64,000 bases of DNA. It comes from JAEUPI01 sp963814435. GTDB lineage: Bacteria; Pseudomonadota; Gammaproteobacteria; Burkholderiales; Burkholderiaceae_C. Below are positions 1-9,094 of the stretch, piece by piece. Position 1 is the first letter of the stretch. Every line of letters begins with the position of its first letter. Both the position numbers and the translations under genes were made by a program. The notes beneath the pieces were generated by a model, which had not been told where the DNA came from, did no database searches, and saw only the letters and a program-made list of their open reading frames with translations. The stretch covers positions 62,001 through 126,000 of the forward strand of contig CAWFCV010000019.1 in assembly GCA_963814435.1 (NCBI GenBank), given 5' to 3'.

Positions 1-1074
1 ACGGGCCTGATCTTCGCGCGCGGAGATGAAGATGTGCAGCAACTCGGTCGAGCCGATGCCGTCGATCATCTCGATGCCGGTGGCTGCCTTCCACAGCGAA
101 CGCGTGGCCGCCGGCAAGGCCTCGCCGGCCGACACGCACTTGCGCAAGCTCGACAGGTCGTGCCCCGCCACCTGCGCCGCCATCACGCGGTACGACGTCG
201 GCGCGGTGAAGCAGACGCTGGCCCGGTAGCGCTCGATCGCGCCCGGCAGCACGTCGGGCGATGCCTTCTCCAGCAGCACCGTCGATGCACCGATCGACAG
301 CGGAAACAGCAGCAAGCCGCCGAGGCCGAAGGTGAACGCCAGCGGCGGACTGCCGATGAAGCGATCGTCGGCCGTTGCGCGCAGCACGTGGGGCGGCCAG
401 CACAGGCACGAGGCCATCACGTCGCGGTGAAAATGCATCGTGCCCTTGGGCTGGCCGGTCGTGCCGGAGGTGAACGCGATCAGGCACACGTCGTCCAGCG
501 CGGTGTCCACCGCGGTGAAATCGGCACGCTTGCCGACCAGGCGCGCCTCCAGCCCACCCGGACCGGCATCGTTGAAGGTCACCACCTGCGTCAGCGTCGG
601 GCATCCGGCGCTCGCCAGGTCCAACTCGCCGGCGAGCCTCAGGTCGCACAGCGCATGGCTGACCTGCGCCTTGTGCACCATCTGCGTCAGCTCCTTGGCG
701 CGCAGCAGCGGCATGCTGCCGACGGCAACGCCACCGGCCTTGACCACGCCGAACCAGCAGGCGGCGAGCATCGGCGAGTTGGCTCCGCGCAGCAAGACGC
801 GGTTGCCGGGCTTCAGGCCCATGTCGTCGACCAGCACGTGGGCGATGCGGTTGGCCTGCGCCAGGCACTGCGCGTAGGTCCAGTGCACAGCGTCGCCCAG
901 CACGCAGGCGCGTTCGCCCCATCCGCGCTCGATCGCACGGTCGAGCAGCTCGGCGGCGCAGTTCAGACGCGGCGGAAACTGCAGTTCGGGACGATCGAAC
1001 AGGAACTCCGGCCACAACGCCGGCGGCGGCAGGTTGTCGCGCGCGAAGGTGTCGACATGCCCACTGGGGATCAT
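1..1074 (-). CDS. 2-aminobenzoate (anthranilate)-CoA ligase, C-terminus beyond the window
   Basis: AMP-forming acyl/aryl-CoA ligase that would activate anthranilate to 2-aminobenzoyl-CoA in the cytoplasm. 358 codons are present; the C-terminal subdomain lies off the left edge. Seen: adenylation motif AFTSGTTGQPKGTMHFHRD at about residues 190-208, and the late acceptor-site motif DGIGSTELLHIF near residue 340, which resembles 2-aminobenzoate-CoA ligases more than benzoate or 4-hydroxybenzoate ligases. The ATG at 1074 has a good ribosome site (GGAGG) just upstream. It is transcribed away from kynB/kynU, whose product is anthranilate, which supports the substrate. AMP-ligase class is certain; substrate is inferred from motif and context. 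Confidence 0.85.
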   Translation of the reverse strand, partial: MIPSGHVDTFARDNLPPPALWPEFLFDRPELQFPPRLNCAAELLDRAIERGWGERACVLGDAVHWTYAQCLAQANRIAHVLVDDMGLKPGNRVLLRGANSPMLAACWFGVVKAGGVAVGSMPLLRAKELTQMVHKAQVSHALCDLRLAGELDLASAGCPTLTQVVTFNDAGPGGLEARLVGKRADFTAVDTALDDVCLIAFTSGTTGQPKGTMHFHRDVMASCLCWPPHVLRATADDRFIGSPPLAFTFGLGGLLLFPLSIGASTVLLEKASPDVLPGAIERYRASVCFTAPTSYRVMAAQVAGHDLSSLRKCVSAGEALPAATRSLWKAATGIEMIDGIGSTELLHIFISAREDQAR

Positions 1075-1165
1075 CGGGCCTCCGAATGGATTTGCAGCGA
1101 ATCGACTGTAGCGCCATCCGGGTCGGTCGCGCTGCGGATTCACCTGCCGCCGTATCATGCATTCC

Positions 1166-1636
1166 ATGAAACGCGTCGCACTCAGCGTGGCCGGCATGCT
1201 GTGGGCATCGGCGGGCGCTGCGCCGATCGACGAGCTGGGCTGGCTGGCCGGCTGCTGGCGCGCCGAGCGTGGCGACGCGGGTTCGGGCGAGCACTGGATG
1301 ATCCCCGCCGCCGGCTCGTTGTTCGGCATGGCACGCACCGTGCGATCGGGCCGCACCGTGGCACACGAGTTCATGCAGATCCGCGAAAGCGCCGACGCGC
1401 TGGTGTTCATCGCGATGCCCTCGGCCAAACCGAGCGCGAGCTTTCGCGCGCTGCGCGTCGAGCCACGCCGCGTCGTGTTCGAGAACCCGGACAAGGACTT
1501 CCCGCAGCGCGTCGGCTACGAGTCGCCCGACGATGCGACGCTGATCGGCCACATCGAAGGCCTCGACCAGGGACGCGAACGCCGCATCGAGTTCCCGATG
1601 CGCCGCGAGGCCTGCCCGTCGGGCGCCGCGCGCTGA
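1166..1636 (+). CDS. DUF6265-type exported protein
   Basis: About 156 residues. The start at 1166 gives a clear Sec signal (MKRVALSVAGMLWASAGA) followed by the family hallmark LGWLAGCW; an in-frame ATG at 1157 would add three residues. The rest (EHWM, hydrophobic beta-strand segments, ENPDKDFPQRVGY) matches the DUF6265 beta-barrel-like family, whose function is not known. One base separates its stop from kynB, so it is probably the first gene of the kynurenine operon, although a role there is unproven. Family membership is from motif recognition. Confidence 0.75.
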   Translation: MKRVALSVAGMLWASAGAAPIDELGWLAGCWRAERGDAGSGEHWMIPAAGSLFGMARTVRSGRTVAHEFMQIRESADALVFIAMPSAKPSASFRALRVEPRRVVFENPDKDFPQRVGYESPDDATLIGHIEGLDQGRERRIEFPMRREACPSGAAR

Positions 1637-1637
1637 G

Positions 1638-2273
1638 ATGGCGCGGATGGCGCGGCAGCTGTGGGACATCTCGCCTGCGGTGCACGCGGGCGCACCGGTG
1701 TTTCCCGGCGACACCCCGTACCGGCAGCGCTGGAGCGCGACGATCGGCGGCGATTGCCCGGTCAACGTCAGCGCGCTGGAGCTTTCGCCGCACGTCGGCG
1801 CGCACGCCGACGCACCATTGCACTACGACTCGGACGGGCTCGCCATCGGCGCGCTCGACCTCGACCCCTACCTCGGGCCGTGTCGCGTGATCCATGCCAT
1901 CGGCTGCGGTGCGCTGGTCGAATGGCGGCACCTGGCCCATGCGCTCGCGCTGCTGCCGCCGCGCGTGCTGGTGCGCACCTATGCGCGCGCGCCGGTCGAC
2001 CGCTGGGATCCGGCGCTCGCCGCCTACGCCGCCGACACCATCGACCGGCTCGCCGCGCTGGGCGTGCGCCTGGTCGGCATCGACACCGCGAGCATCGATC
2101 CGGCCGACAGCAAGTCGCTGCCCAGCCACCAGGCCATTCGCCGCCACGATCTGCGGGTGCTGGAGAACCTGGTGCTCGACGACGTGGCCGAAGGCGACTA
2201 CGAGTTGATCGCGCTGCCGCTGCGTTTGACCACCGCCGACGCCTCGCCGGTGCGTGCGGTGCTGCGCCGTTGA
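1638..2273 (+). CDS. kynB: Kynurenine formamidase
   Basis: Hydrolyses N-formylkynurenine to kynurenine and formate, step two of tryptophan breakdown. 211 residues, the usual size for bacterial KynB. Seen: the cyclase-family metal-binding motif HVGAHADAPLHY at about residues 52-63 (H, H, D ligands) and FPGDTPY near the N-terminus, both typical of KynB. A second ATG nine bases in (1647) is an equally good start. It precedes kynU directly (28 bases), so the two act in sequence. No kynA (tryptophan dioxygenase) lies in the window. Confidence 0.93.
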   Translation: MARMARQLWDISPAVHAGAPVFPGDTPYRQRWSATIGGDCPVNVSALELSPHVGAHADAPLHYDSDGLAIGALDLDPYLGPCRVIHAIGCGALVEWRHLAHALALLPPRVLVRTYARAPVDRWDPALAAYAADTIDRLAALGVRLVGIDTASIDPADSKSLPSHQAIRRHDLRVLENLVLDDVAEGDYELIALPLRLTTADASPVRAVLRR

Positions 2274-2301
2274 CCCGAGGCCCTGGAGCCGGAGTGTGCA
2301 C

Positions 2302-3576
2302 ATGACCACGACCCGTGACGACTGCGTGGCGCTGGACGCCGCCGACCGGCTGGCGACGTTGCGCGAGCAGTTCGCGCTGCCAGCCGGCGTGATCTACCTC
2401 GACGGCAATTCGCTCGGCGCGCTGCCGCGCGCCACGGCGGCCCGGTTGCAGCAGGCGGTGACGGACGAATGGGGCCGCGGCCTGATCGGCAGCTGGAACC
2501 GCGCCGGCTGGATGGATCTGCCGCAACTCGTGGGCGACAAGATCGCGCGGCTGGTGGGCGCGCTGCCGGGCGAGCTGGTGGTGGCCGATTCGACTTCGGT
2601 GAACCTCTACAAGGTGCTGTCGGCCGCGTTGGCGATGCAGCGCGCCGACGCGCCGGCCCGCCGCATCATCGTCTCCGAGCGCAGCAACTTCCCGACCGAC
2701 CTGTACATCGCGCAGTCGCTGGCGCAGGCTCAAGGGTTCGAGCTGCAGCTGGTCGAGGCCGAGGACATCGATCACGCGCTCGACGGGCGCGTGGCGCTGC
2801 TGATGCTGACCCATGTGAACTATCGCACCGGCCGCATGCACGACATGCACGCCGTCACCCAACGCGCCCATGCCGCCGGTGCGCTGATGATCTGGGATCT
2901 CGCCCACTCCGCCGGCGCGGTGCCGGTGGACTTGAACGCGGCACAGGCCGACTTCGCGGTCGGTTGTGGCTACAAGTACCTCAACGGGGGCCCGGGCGCG
3001 CCGGCCTTCGTGTGGGTGCACCGCCGCCACGTACCGCGCTTTGCGCAGCCGCTGTCGGGCTGGATGGGTCACGCCAGTCCGTTCGACTTCAGCCCGGGCT
3101 ACCGCCCCGCCGCAGGCATCGCGCGCTACCTGTGCGGCACGCCGCCGGTGCTGTCGATGGTGGCGCTCGAATGCGGTGTCGACACGCTGCTGGCCGCCGA
3201 TCACCTGGGCGGCCTGTTGGCGCTGCGCACGAAGTCGCTCGCGATGACGCGGCTGTTTGCCGACCTGGTCGCGAGCCGTTGTGACGGCCATGGCCTCGTC
3301 TGCGTGTCGCCGCGCGACGACGCGCAGCGCGGCAGCCAGGTCTGCCTCACCCGCGACAGCGGCTGCCATGCCATCGTGCAGGCGCTGATCGAGCGCGGCG
3401 TGATCGGCGACTTCCGTGCCGGCGAAGACGGCACGCCCGACATCCTGCGCTTCGGCTTCACGCCGCTGTACCTGCGCTTCGTAGATGTCTGGGACGCGGT
3501 CGAACACCTGCGCCAGGTGCTGCACGACGGCGTGTGGCGCGCCGAGCGCTTCCAGCGCCGCGCCGCGGTGACGTGA
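2302..3576 (+). CDS. kynU: Kynureninase
   Basis: PLP enzyme splitting kynurenine into anthranilate and alanine. 424 residues from ATG 2302, which follows a GGAG ribosome site; a longer in-frame extension to 2254 overlaps kynB and is rejected. Seen: IYLDGNSLGALPRA near residue 30, the Asp/His pocket at IWDLAHSAGAVPVDL around residue 213, and the PLP lysine in GCGYKYLNGGPGAPAF around residue 237. Its stop overlaps the next gene's GTG (GTGA), suggesting translational coupling. The product anthranilate would feed the divergent CoA ligase. Confidence 0.96.
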   Translation: MTTTRDDCVALDAADRLATLREQFALPAGVIYLDGNSLGALPRATAARLQQAVTDEWGRGLIGSWNRAGWMDLPQLVGDKIARLVGALPGELVVADSTSVNLYKVLSAALAMQRADAPARRIIVSERSNFPTDLYIAQSLAQAQGFELQLVEAEDIDHALDGRVALLMLTHVNYRTGRMHDMHAVTQRAHAAGALMIWDLAHSAGAVPVDLNAAQADFAVGCGYKYLNGGPGAPAFVWVHRRHVPRFAQPLSGWMGHASPFDFSPGYRPAAGIARYLCGTPPVLSMVALECGVDTLLAADHLGGLLALRTKSLAMTRLFADLVASRCDGHGLVCVSPRDDAQRGSQVCLTRDSGCHAIVQALIERGVIGDFRAGEDGTPDILRFGFTPLYLRFVDVWDAVEHLRQVLHDGVWRAERFQRRAAVT

Positions 3577-4997
3577 GCGCGCCGCCGCCCACCGAAGACC
3601 GCGCTCGTGCGGTGCACCGCGTGGTGGTCATCGGCTGCGGCTTCGGCGGCCTCGAGGCCGTGCGCACGCTGGCGCGTTGCGACCGGGTCGACATCACGCT
3701 GCTCGACCGCACCAACCACCACCTGTTTCAGCCGCTGCTCTACCAGGTGGCCACCGCCGGCCTGGCCGCGCCCGCCGTGTCCGGGCCGATCCGCCACATC
3801 CTGCGCCGCGAGATGGCGCGCGGCCGGCTGACGGTGCTGCGCGCCGAAGTGGTGGACATCGATCCGGCCGCCAGCGTCGTCGTGCTCGACGATGGTTGCG
3901 ACCTGCCCTACGACGATCTGGTGGTGGCTGCCGGCGCCACGCACAGCTATTTCGGCCATGACGCATGGGCGGTGCACGCGCCCGGGTTGAAGACGCTCGC
4001 CGACGCGTTCGACATCCGCCAGCGCATCATCGGCGCGTTCGAACACGCCGAACGCTGCACCGATGCCGACGAACGCGCCGCCTGGCTCAGCTTCGCGATC
4101 GTCGGCGCCGGGCCCACGGGGGTGGAGCTGGCCGGCACACTGGCCGAGATTTCGCGCCACACGCTGCCGCAGGAGTTTCGCCACATCGATTCGCGTCGTG
4201 CGCGGATCGTGCTGCTGGAAGGTTCGCCCCGGGTGCTGGGTGCGTTCGACCCGACCCTGTCGGCCAGTGCACAGCGACAGTTGCAGGCGATGGGCGTCGA
4301 GGTGCGCTGCGGCTGCCAGGTCACGGCCATCGATGCCGACGGCCTGAGCTTCGTCGAATCGGCCGGGCCACCCCAACGCCTGCCGGCGCGCACCGTGGTC
4401 TGGGCGGCCGGCGTGCAGGCGTCGCCGCTGGGGCGCGTGCTGGCTGAACGCGCCGGCGCTGCGCTCGACCGTGCCGGTCGCGTGATCGTCACCGCCGACC
4501 TGAGCGTGCCCGGGCAGCCGCAGATCCAGGTCATCGGCGACCTGGCCAGCGCCACCACGCCCGGCGCGCAGGGCCCGCAGCCGGTGCCCGGCGTCAGTCC
4601 GGCCGCCAAGCAGATGGGGCGCCACGCCGCGCGCAACATCGTGCACCGTCTGGATGGGCAGCCGACCCAGGCATTCGCCTACCGCGACTACGGCACGCTG
4701 GCCACCATCGGCCGCAAGGCGGCCGTGGTGCAGCTGGCACTGCCGGGTTCGCACGCGCTGCGCTTTTCCGGCTGGTTCGCGTGGGTGTTCTGGCTGTTCG
4801 CGCACATCTGGTTCCTGATCGGCTATCGGAACCGCCTGGTCGTGTTGATCGACTGGGCGTGGAGCTACTGGACGTTCGCGCGCCATGCGCGCGTGGTCGC
4901 GCAACCGAACTCGCCCGCGAAAGCCCGCACGGATCGGGCTGCCGGCGACCGCGTTGCCGGGCACGGCGGCACGCCGGGCCCCAACTCACGACACTAG
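3573..4997 (+). CDS. ndh: Type II NADH:quinone oxidoreductase (NDH-2)
   Basis: Single-subunit, non-proton-pumping FAD dehydrogenase passing electrons from NADH to quinone at the inner membrane. 474 residues from GTG 3573, which overlaps the kynU stop. Seen: FAD-binding VVIGCGFGGLEAV at the N-terminus, the second nucleotide motif FAIVGAGPTGVELAG near residue 175, the FAD-contact strand IQVIGDLAS near residue 315, and a C-terminal amphipathic/hydrophobic anchor with GWFAWVFWLFAHIWFLIGY. Coupling to kynU suggests the operon also reoxidises NADH made during catabolism (inference). Confidence 0.9.
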   Translation: MSAPPPTEDRARAVHRVVVIGCGFGGLEAVRTLARCDRVDITLLDRTNHHLFQPLLYQVATAGLAAPAVSGPIRHILRREMARGRLTVLRAEVVDIDPAASVVVLDDGCDLPYDDLVVAAGATHSYFGHDAWAVHAPGLKTLADAFDIRQRIIGAFEHAERCTDADERAAWLSFAIVGAGPTGVELAGTLAEISRHTLPQEFRHIDSRRARIVLLEGSPRVLGAFDPTLSASAQRQLQAMGVEVRCGCQVTAIDADGLSFVESAGPPQRLPARTVVWAAGVQASPLGRVLAERAGAALDRAGRVIVTADLSVPGQPQIQVIGDLASATTPGAQGPQPVPGVSPAAKQMGRHAARNIVHRLDGQPTQAFAYRDYGTLATIGRKAAVVQLALPGSHALRFSGWFAWVFWLFAHIWFLIGYRNRLVVLIDWAWSYWTFARHARVVAQPNSPAKARTDRAAGDRVAGHGGTPGPNSRH

Positions 4998-5063
4998 AAT
5001 CGATTCACCGATTTCGCCCGCGACCGTCCTACCCGGACGGTCGCCACCACCAGGAGCCACACG

Positions 5064-6881
5064 ATGGACAGCCGAGTTTCCGTGCAGCGCGAACGCATCG
5101 AACGTGCGCGCGAAGCGCTGATCCGCCATGGCGCACAGGCCATGCTGGTGCCCTCGGCCGACCCACATCTGTCGGAGTACCTGCCCGAGCGCTGGCAATC
5201 GCGCCAGTGGCTGTCGGGCTTCACCGGGTCGATGGGCACGCTGGCGGTCACGCTGGACCGTGCCGCGCTGTTCGCCGACAGCCGCTACTGGACGCAGGCC
5301 GAAGCCGAGTTGACCGGCAGCGGCATCGAACTGGTGAAGATCCCCACCGGCGGCGCGACCAATCACATCGACTGGTTGACGCAGCAGCTGAAGGCCGGGC
5401 AGACGCTGGCGGTCGACGGCCAGGTGCTGGGGCTCGCCGCCGCGCAGCTGCTGCGCACCGCGCTGGACGCAGCCGGTATCACGCTGCGCACCGACCTCGA
5501 CCTGATGGGCGAAATCTGGCCCGACCGACCCGACCTGCCCCAACGCGCCGTGTACGCGCACCGCGCGCCCCACGCCGGCGCCGGGCGGGCCGAACGGCTG
5601 GCGCGTGTGCGCGAGGCCATGCAGCGACACGGCGCCACGCACCATTTCGTGTCGACCGTCGACGACATCGCCTGGATCACCAGCCTGCGCGGTGGCGACG
5701 TCGACTACAACCCGGTGTTCCTCGCGCACCTGCTGATCGATGCCCGCGCCGCCGCCACGCTGTACGTCGGCGCGGGCAAGATCGACGCGGCGCTGGCACA
5801 GCAGCTCGCGGCCGACGGCGTCGTGGTGGCCGACTACGCACGGGCGGCCGATGCGCTGCACACGCTGCCGGCCGGCGCCGTGCTGCTGCTCGACCCGAAG
5901 CGGGTCACGCTCGGCTTCCGGCAGATGGTGCCCGCACACGTGCGCGTGGTCGAGGCCATCAACCCCAGCACGCTGTTCAAGAGCCGCAAGACCGAGCTCG
6001 AGGCCGGCTTCGTGCGCGAGGCGATGGCCGAAGACGGTGCCGCGATGTGCGCGTTCTACGCCTGGTTCGAGCAGGCGCAGGGCCGCGAGCGCATCACCGA
6101 GCTGACGATCGACGAACGGCTGAGCGCCGAGCGCGCCAGGCGTCAGGGTTTCGTCGGCCTGAGCTTTTCGACCATCGCCGGCTTCAACGCCAATGGAGCG
6201 CTGCCGCACTACCGCGCCACGCCCGGCGCCCACGCGACGATCGAAGGCAACGGCCTGCTGTTGATCGACTCGGGCGGCCAGTACCTCGGCGGCACGACCG
6301 ACATCACGCGCGTCTGGCCGATCGGCACCCTCACCGCGGCGCATCGGCGCGATTTCACGCTGGTGCTGAAGGCGATGATGACACTGTCGCGCATCAGGTT
6401 TCCGCGCGGCACGCTGTCGCCGATGATCGACGCGATCGCGCGTGCGCCGCTGTGGGAGCACGGCCTGGACTACGGCCACGGCACCGGCCACGGCGTCGGC
6501 TACTTCCTCAATGTGCACGAGGGGCCGCAGTCGATCAGCCAGGCGCAGCCCGATCCCAACATGGCCATGCAGCCGGGCATGATCACCTCGATCGAACCGG
6601 GCGTGTACCGGCCCGGACAATGGGGCGTGCGCATCGAGAACCTGGTGCTCAACGTCGCAGTCGAGACGCCGGAGGCCAACGCCTTTGGCGAGATGCTGGC
6701 ATTCGAGACATTGACGCTGTGCCCAATCGACACGCGCTGCGTCGAGCGCGCGCTGCTGCGCGCGGATGAGGTGTTATGGCTCGACCGCTACCACCAGGAT
6801 GTCCGCTCGCGCCTGCTGCCGCTGGTCGGCGGCGATGCCAAGGCCTGGCTGCTGGCGCGCACCGAGCCGCTGGCAGCCTGA
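5064..6881 (+). CDS. Xaa-Pro aminopeptidase (M24B family)
   Basis: Removes N-terminal residues preceding proline; dimetal cytoplasmic peptidase. 605 residues is the long eukaryote-like three-domain form (two creatinase-like N-terminal domains plus catalytic domain), longer than E. coli PepP. Seen: metal ligands in DSGGQYLGGTTDITR (both Asp) near residue 405, HGTGHGVGYFLNVHEGP near residue 475, and SIEPGVY...GVRIEN with the two Glu ligands near residues 515 and 530. Start ATG 5064 follows AGGAG. It stands alone with gaps on both sides. Confidence 0.93.
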   Translation: MDSRVSVQRERIERAREALIRHGAQAMLVPSADPHLSEYLPERWQSRQWLSGFTGSMGTLAVTLDRAALFADSRYWTQAEAELTGSGIELVKIPTGGATNHIDWLTQQLKAGQTLAVDGQVLGLAAAQLLRTALDAAGITLRTDLDLMGEIWPDRPDLPQRAVYAHRAPHAGAGRAERLARVREAMQRHGATHHFVSTVDDIAWITSLRGGDVDYNPVFLAHLLIDARAAATLYVGAGKIDAALAQQLAADGVVVADYARAADALHTLPAGAVLLLDPKRVTLGFRQMVPAHVRVVEAINPSTLFKSRKTELEAGFVREAMAEDGAAMCAFYAWFEQAQGRERITELTIDERLSAERARRQGFVGLSFSTIAGFNANGALPHYRATPGAHATIEGNGLLLIDSGGQYLGGTTDITRVWPIGTLTAAHRRDFTLVLKAMMTLSRIRFPRGTLSPMIDAIARAPLWEHGLDYGHGTGHGVGYFLNVHEGPQSISQAQPDPNMAMQPGMITSIEPGVYRPGQWGVRIENLVLNVAVETPEANAFGEMLAFETLTLCPIDTRCVERALLRADEVLWLDRYHQDVRSRLLPLVGGDAKAWLLARTEPLAA

Positions 6882-7046
6882 CACGACAGGCCTTGGCCAG
6901 CTCGAGCTCCCGCGGCCATCCGCCGCAGCCGCCGTTCATCCGCGCCGCTGCGCGGTCTGTCGCCTGGCGCTGTCGCGTCCATTCGCGCCCACCTAGAGTT
7001 CACCCGTCGCGGCCCGTTCGCCGCGACGCCGAACCGGGAGAGCACC

Positions 7047-7244
7047 ATGTTCGAACGTCATGTCGTGCGTGTCAGTGCCTTGCTGCTTTCGGCCGGCATC
7101 ACGTCGATGGTGCTGACCGGCCTGGATTCGCAGGCGCGCAGCAGCTCGGGCGCCGGGGCGTCTGCGCAGGGCTGGCTGGCACAACCGGGTCACCTGCCGC
7201 AGGGCTGCCCCGCGGTGCCGGAACCGACCTCGCCACGCTCGTGA
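7047..7244 (+). CDS. Small putative exported protein
   Basis: 65 residues, in an otherwise empty 438-base gap. A good ribosome site (GGGAG, nine bases upstream) and an N-terminal hydrophobic stretch (VSALLLSAGITSMVLTGL) look like a signal or anchor; the mature part is short, rich in Ser/Gly/Ala/Pro and holds one Cys. No family recognised. Coding is supported only by the ribosome site and signal-like start, so it may be spurious. Confidence 0.45.
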   Translation: MFERHVVRVSALLLSAGITSMVLTGLDSQARSSSGAGASAQGWLAQPGHLPQGCPAVPEPTSPRS

Positions 7245-7319
7245 CCCGCACAGTCCCGACGCGGCAGGCCGATGCCGCGTCGATCGGCTGCGGCTTGTTC
7301 ACGCTACGGAGCTGACTGC

Positions 7320-8282
7320 GTGCCGATGGCGCCGCAACCGAATCAACCGTTCTCGATCGGCGTCGACGTCGGCGGCACCAAGCTCGAGGCGATCGTGCTC
7401 GATGCGGCCGGCGTCGAGCGCTGGCGTGAGCGCGTGCCGACTCCGCGCGCCGACTACGACACGATGTTGCGCGGCATCGTCGATCTGGTGCGGCGCGCGC
7501 GGCAGTCGCTGCACGGCGCGCCCTGCACGATCGGCATCGGCGCGCCCGGCCATTCGTCGCCGCAAGGGCTGATGAAGAATTGCAACTCGACCCAGCTCAA
7601 CGGGCGGCCCATGCGCAGCGACCTCGAGCTGGCGCTCGGGCAGGCCGTGCGCCTGAGCAACGATGCCAACTGCCTGGCGATGTCGGAGGCGACCGATGGT
7701 GCCGGCGCGGGCAGCGATGTCGTGTTCGCGGCGATTCTCGGCACCGGTGTGGGCGCCGGCATCGCCGTGCATGGACGCGTCCTGTCGGGTCCGAACGGCC
7801 TGGCCGGCGAATGGGGCCACAACCCGTTGCCCTGGTCGACCGAGCAGGATCCGCGCTGGCCCTGCTACTGCGGCCATGACGGCTGCATCGAGACGCTGGT
7901 CAGCGGGCCCGGGCTGGCGCGGGACCACGCCGCGCGCCACGGCGGCCAGCGCAGCGCCGAGTCCATCGCCGCCGGCGCGGCGGCCGGCGAACCCGAATGC
8001 GACGCCACGCTCGCGCGCTGGGAACACCGCCTGGCGCGCGCGCTGGCGCATGTGATCAATCTGCTCGATCCCGATGTGATCGTGCTCGGCGGCGGTCTGT
8101 CGCACATCGAACGCGTCTACCGCACCGTGCCCGCGCTGTGGCCGCAATGGGTGTTCTCCGGCGGCCTGCGCGACCCGGTGCGCACACGGCTGACGCGCAG
8201 TCAGCATGGCGATTCGTCTGGCGTGCGCGGGGCGGCCTGGCTGTGGCGCGACGCAGGCGGTCAGCCGTCGCAGTCGCGCTGA
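7320..8282 (+). CDS. ROK-family sugar kinase (fructokinase/N-acetylglucosamine kinase-like)
   Basis: ATP-dependent hexose kinase of the ROK family. Start chosen at GTG 7320, eight bases after GGAG; ATG 7326 is the alternative. Seen: phosphate loop IGVDVGGTKLEAI at the N-terminus, catalytic Asp in LSNDANCLAM near residue 115, ROK signature GTGVGAGIAVHGRVLSGPNG, and the structural zinc site CYCGHDGCIE near residue 180. Glucose, fructose or GlcNAc cannot be chosen from sequence alone; layout resembles bacterial fructokinase/Mak-type ROK proteins. Convergent with the response regulator on the other strand. Confidence 0.88.
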   Translation: MPMAPQPNQPFSIGVDVGGTKLEAIVLDAAGVERWRERVPTPRADYDTMLRGIVDLVRRARQSLHGAPCTIGIGAPGHSSPQGLMKNCNSTQLNGRPMRSDLELALGQAVRLSNDANCLAMSEATDGAGAGSDVVFAAILGTGVGAGIAVHGRVLSGPNGLAGEWGHNPLPWSTEQDPRWPCYCGHDGCIETLVSGPGLARDHAARHGGQRSAESIAAGAAAGEPECDATLARWEHRLARALAHVINLLDPDVIVLGGGLSHIERVYRTVPALWPQWVFSGGLRDPVRTRLTRSQHGDSSGVRGAAWLWRDAGGQPSQSR

Positions 8283-8317
8283 TGCTCGCGCAGCGCTGCG
8301 CCGGCCGCTCGCAACGT

Positions 8318-9094
8318 TCACATCTGCCGGAAGACGTGCAGGAAGCTGCGGCTGACCGGCAGCGTTTCGCTGCGGCCACGCAGCTGGATGTCGGCGGTCT
8401 CGTTCGCGCCGCGTGTCACCTGCACTACGTGGCGCAGGTTCACGATCACCGAGCGGTGGACCTGCACGAACTGCTCCGGATCGAGTTCGTCGACCAGTTC
8501 GCGGATCGGCTTGCGGATCAGCGCCTCGCCGCCATCCCACACGACGAGGGTGTACTTCTCGTCGCTGCGCAGGTACACCACCTGATCGACGGCAATCATG
8601 CGCACCGTCGCGCCCACCGAGGCGCGGATCCACTGCATGCGGGCCGGCGGCGACGTCTGCGCGCGCAGGCGCCGCGCCAGCTGCTCCAGCGCCGCGTCGA
8701 CGCCGGCGTCGGAGGACGACGACGCGCGATCGGCCAGCCGCTGCCGCAATCGCGCCACCGTGGCGGCCAGGCGCGCCTCGTCGAGCGGCTTCACGACGTA
8801 GTCGATCGCGCCTTGTTCGAAGGCCTGCACGGCGTACTGCTCGAACGCCGTGACGAAGACGATCTGCGCCCGCGCGCCGATCGCCTGCGCCGCATCGACG
8901 CCGTTCATTCCCGGCATGTGCACGTCGAGGAACACGACGTCGGGCTTGTGCAGGTCGAACATCTCGACGGCCTCGCGGCCGTTGCGCGCCTGCGCGGCGA
9001 TCACCAGCTCGGGCCACTGCCGCGCAAGGTGGGTACACAGGTGCTCGCGCAGCAGCGGCTCGTCGTCGGCGATCAGCGCGCTCGGCGTCGTCAT
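8318..9094 (-). CDS. LytTR-family response regulator (LytR/AlgR type)
   Basis: 258 residues: CheY-like receiver (about 5-125; acidic pocket ADDEP, phospho-Asp in VVFLDVHMPGMNG, Thr in FVTAF, Lys in YVVKPL) followed by a Ser-rich linker and a C-terminal LytTR DNA-binding domain (about 155-258; FVQVHRSVIVNL). The start overlaps the stop of the histidine kinase by four bases (ATGA), so both are made from one message. Target promoters are unknown; the AlgZ/AlgR and LytS/LytR pairs are the nearest described relatives. Confidence 0.94.
   Translation of the reverse strand: MTTPSALIADDEPLLREHLCTHLARQWPELVIAAQARNGREAVEMFDLHKPDVVFLDVHMPGMNGVDAAQAIGARAQIVFVTAFEQYAVQAFEQGAIDYVVKPLDEARLAATVARLRQRLADRASSSSDAGVDAALEQLARRLRAQTSPPARMQWIRASVGATVRMIAVDQVVYLRSDEKYTLVVWDGGEALIRKPIRELVDELDPEQFVQVHRSVIVNLRHVVQVTRGANETADIQLRGRSETLPVSRSFLHVFRQM

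Noticed and set aside
34..1890. 618-codon open frame on the plus strand across the CoA ligase and two further genes
   Set aside because: Arg/Ala/His-rich shadow of a GC-rich gene on the other strand; no motif, no ribosome site.
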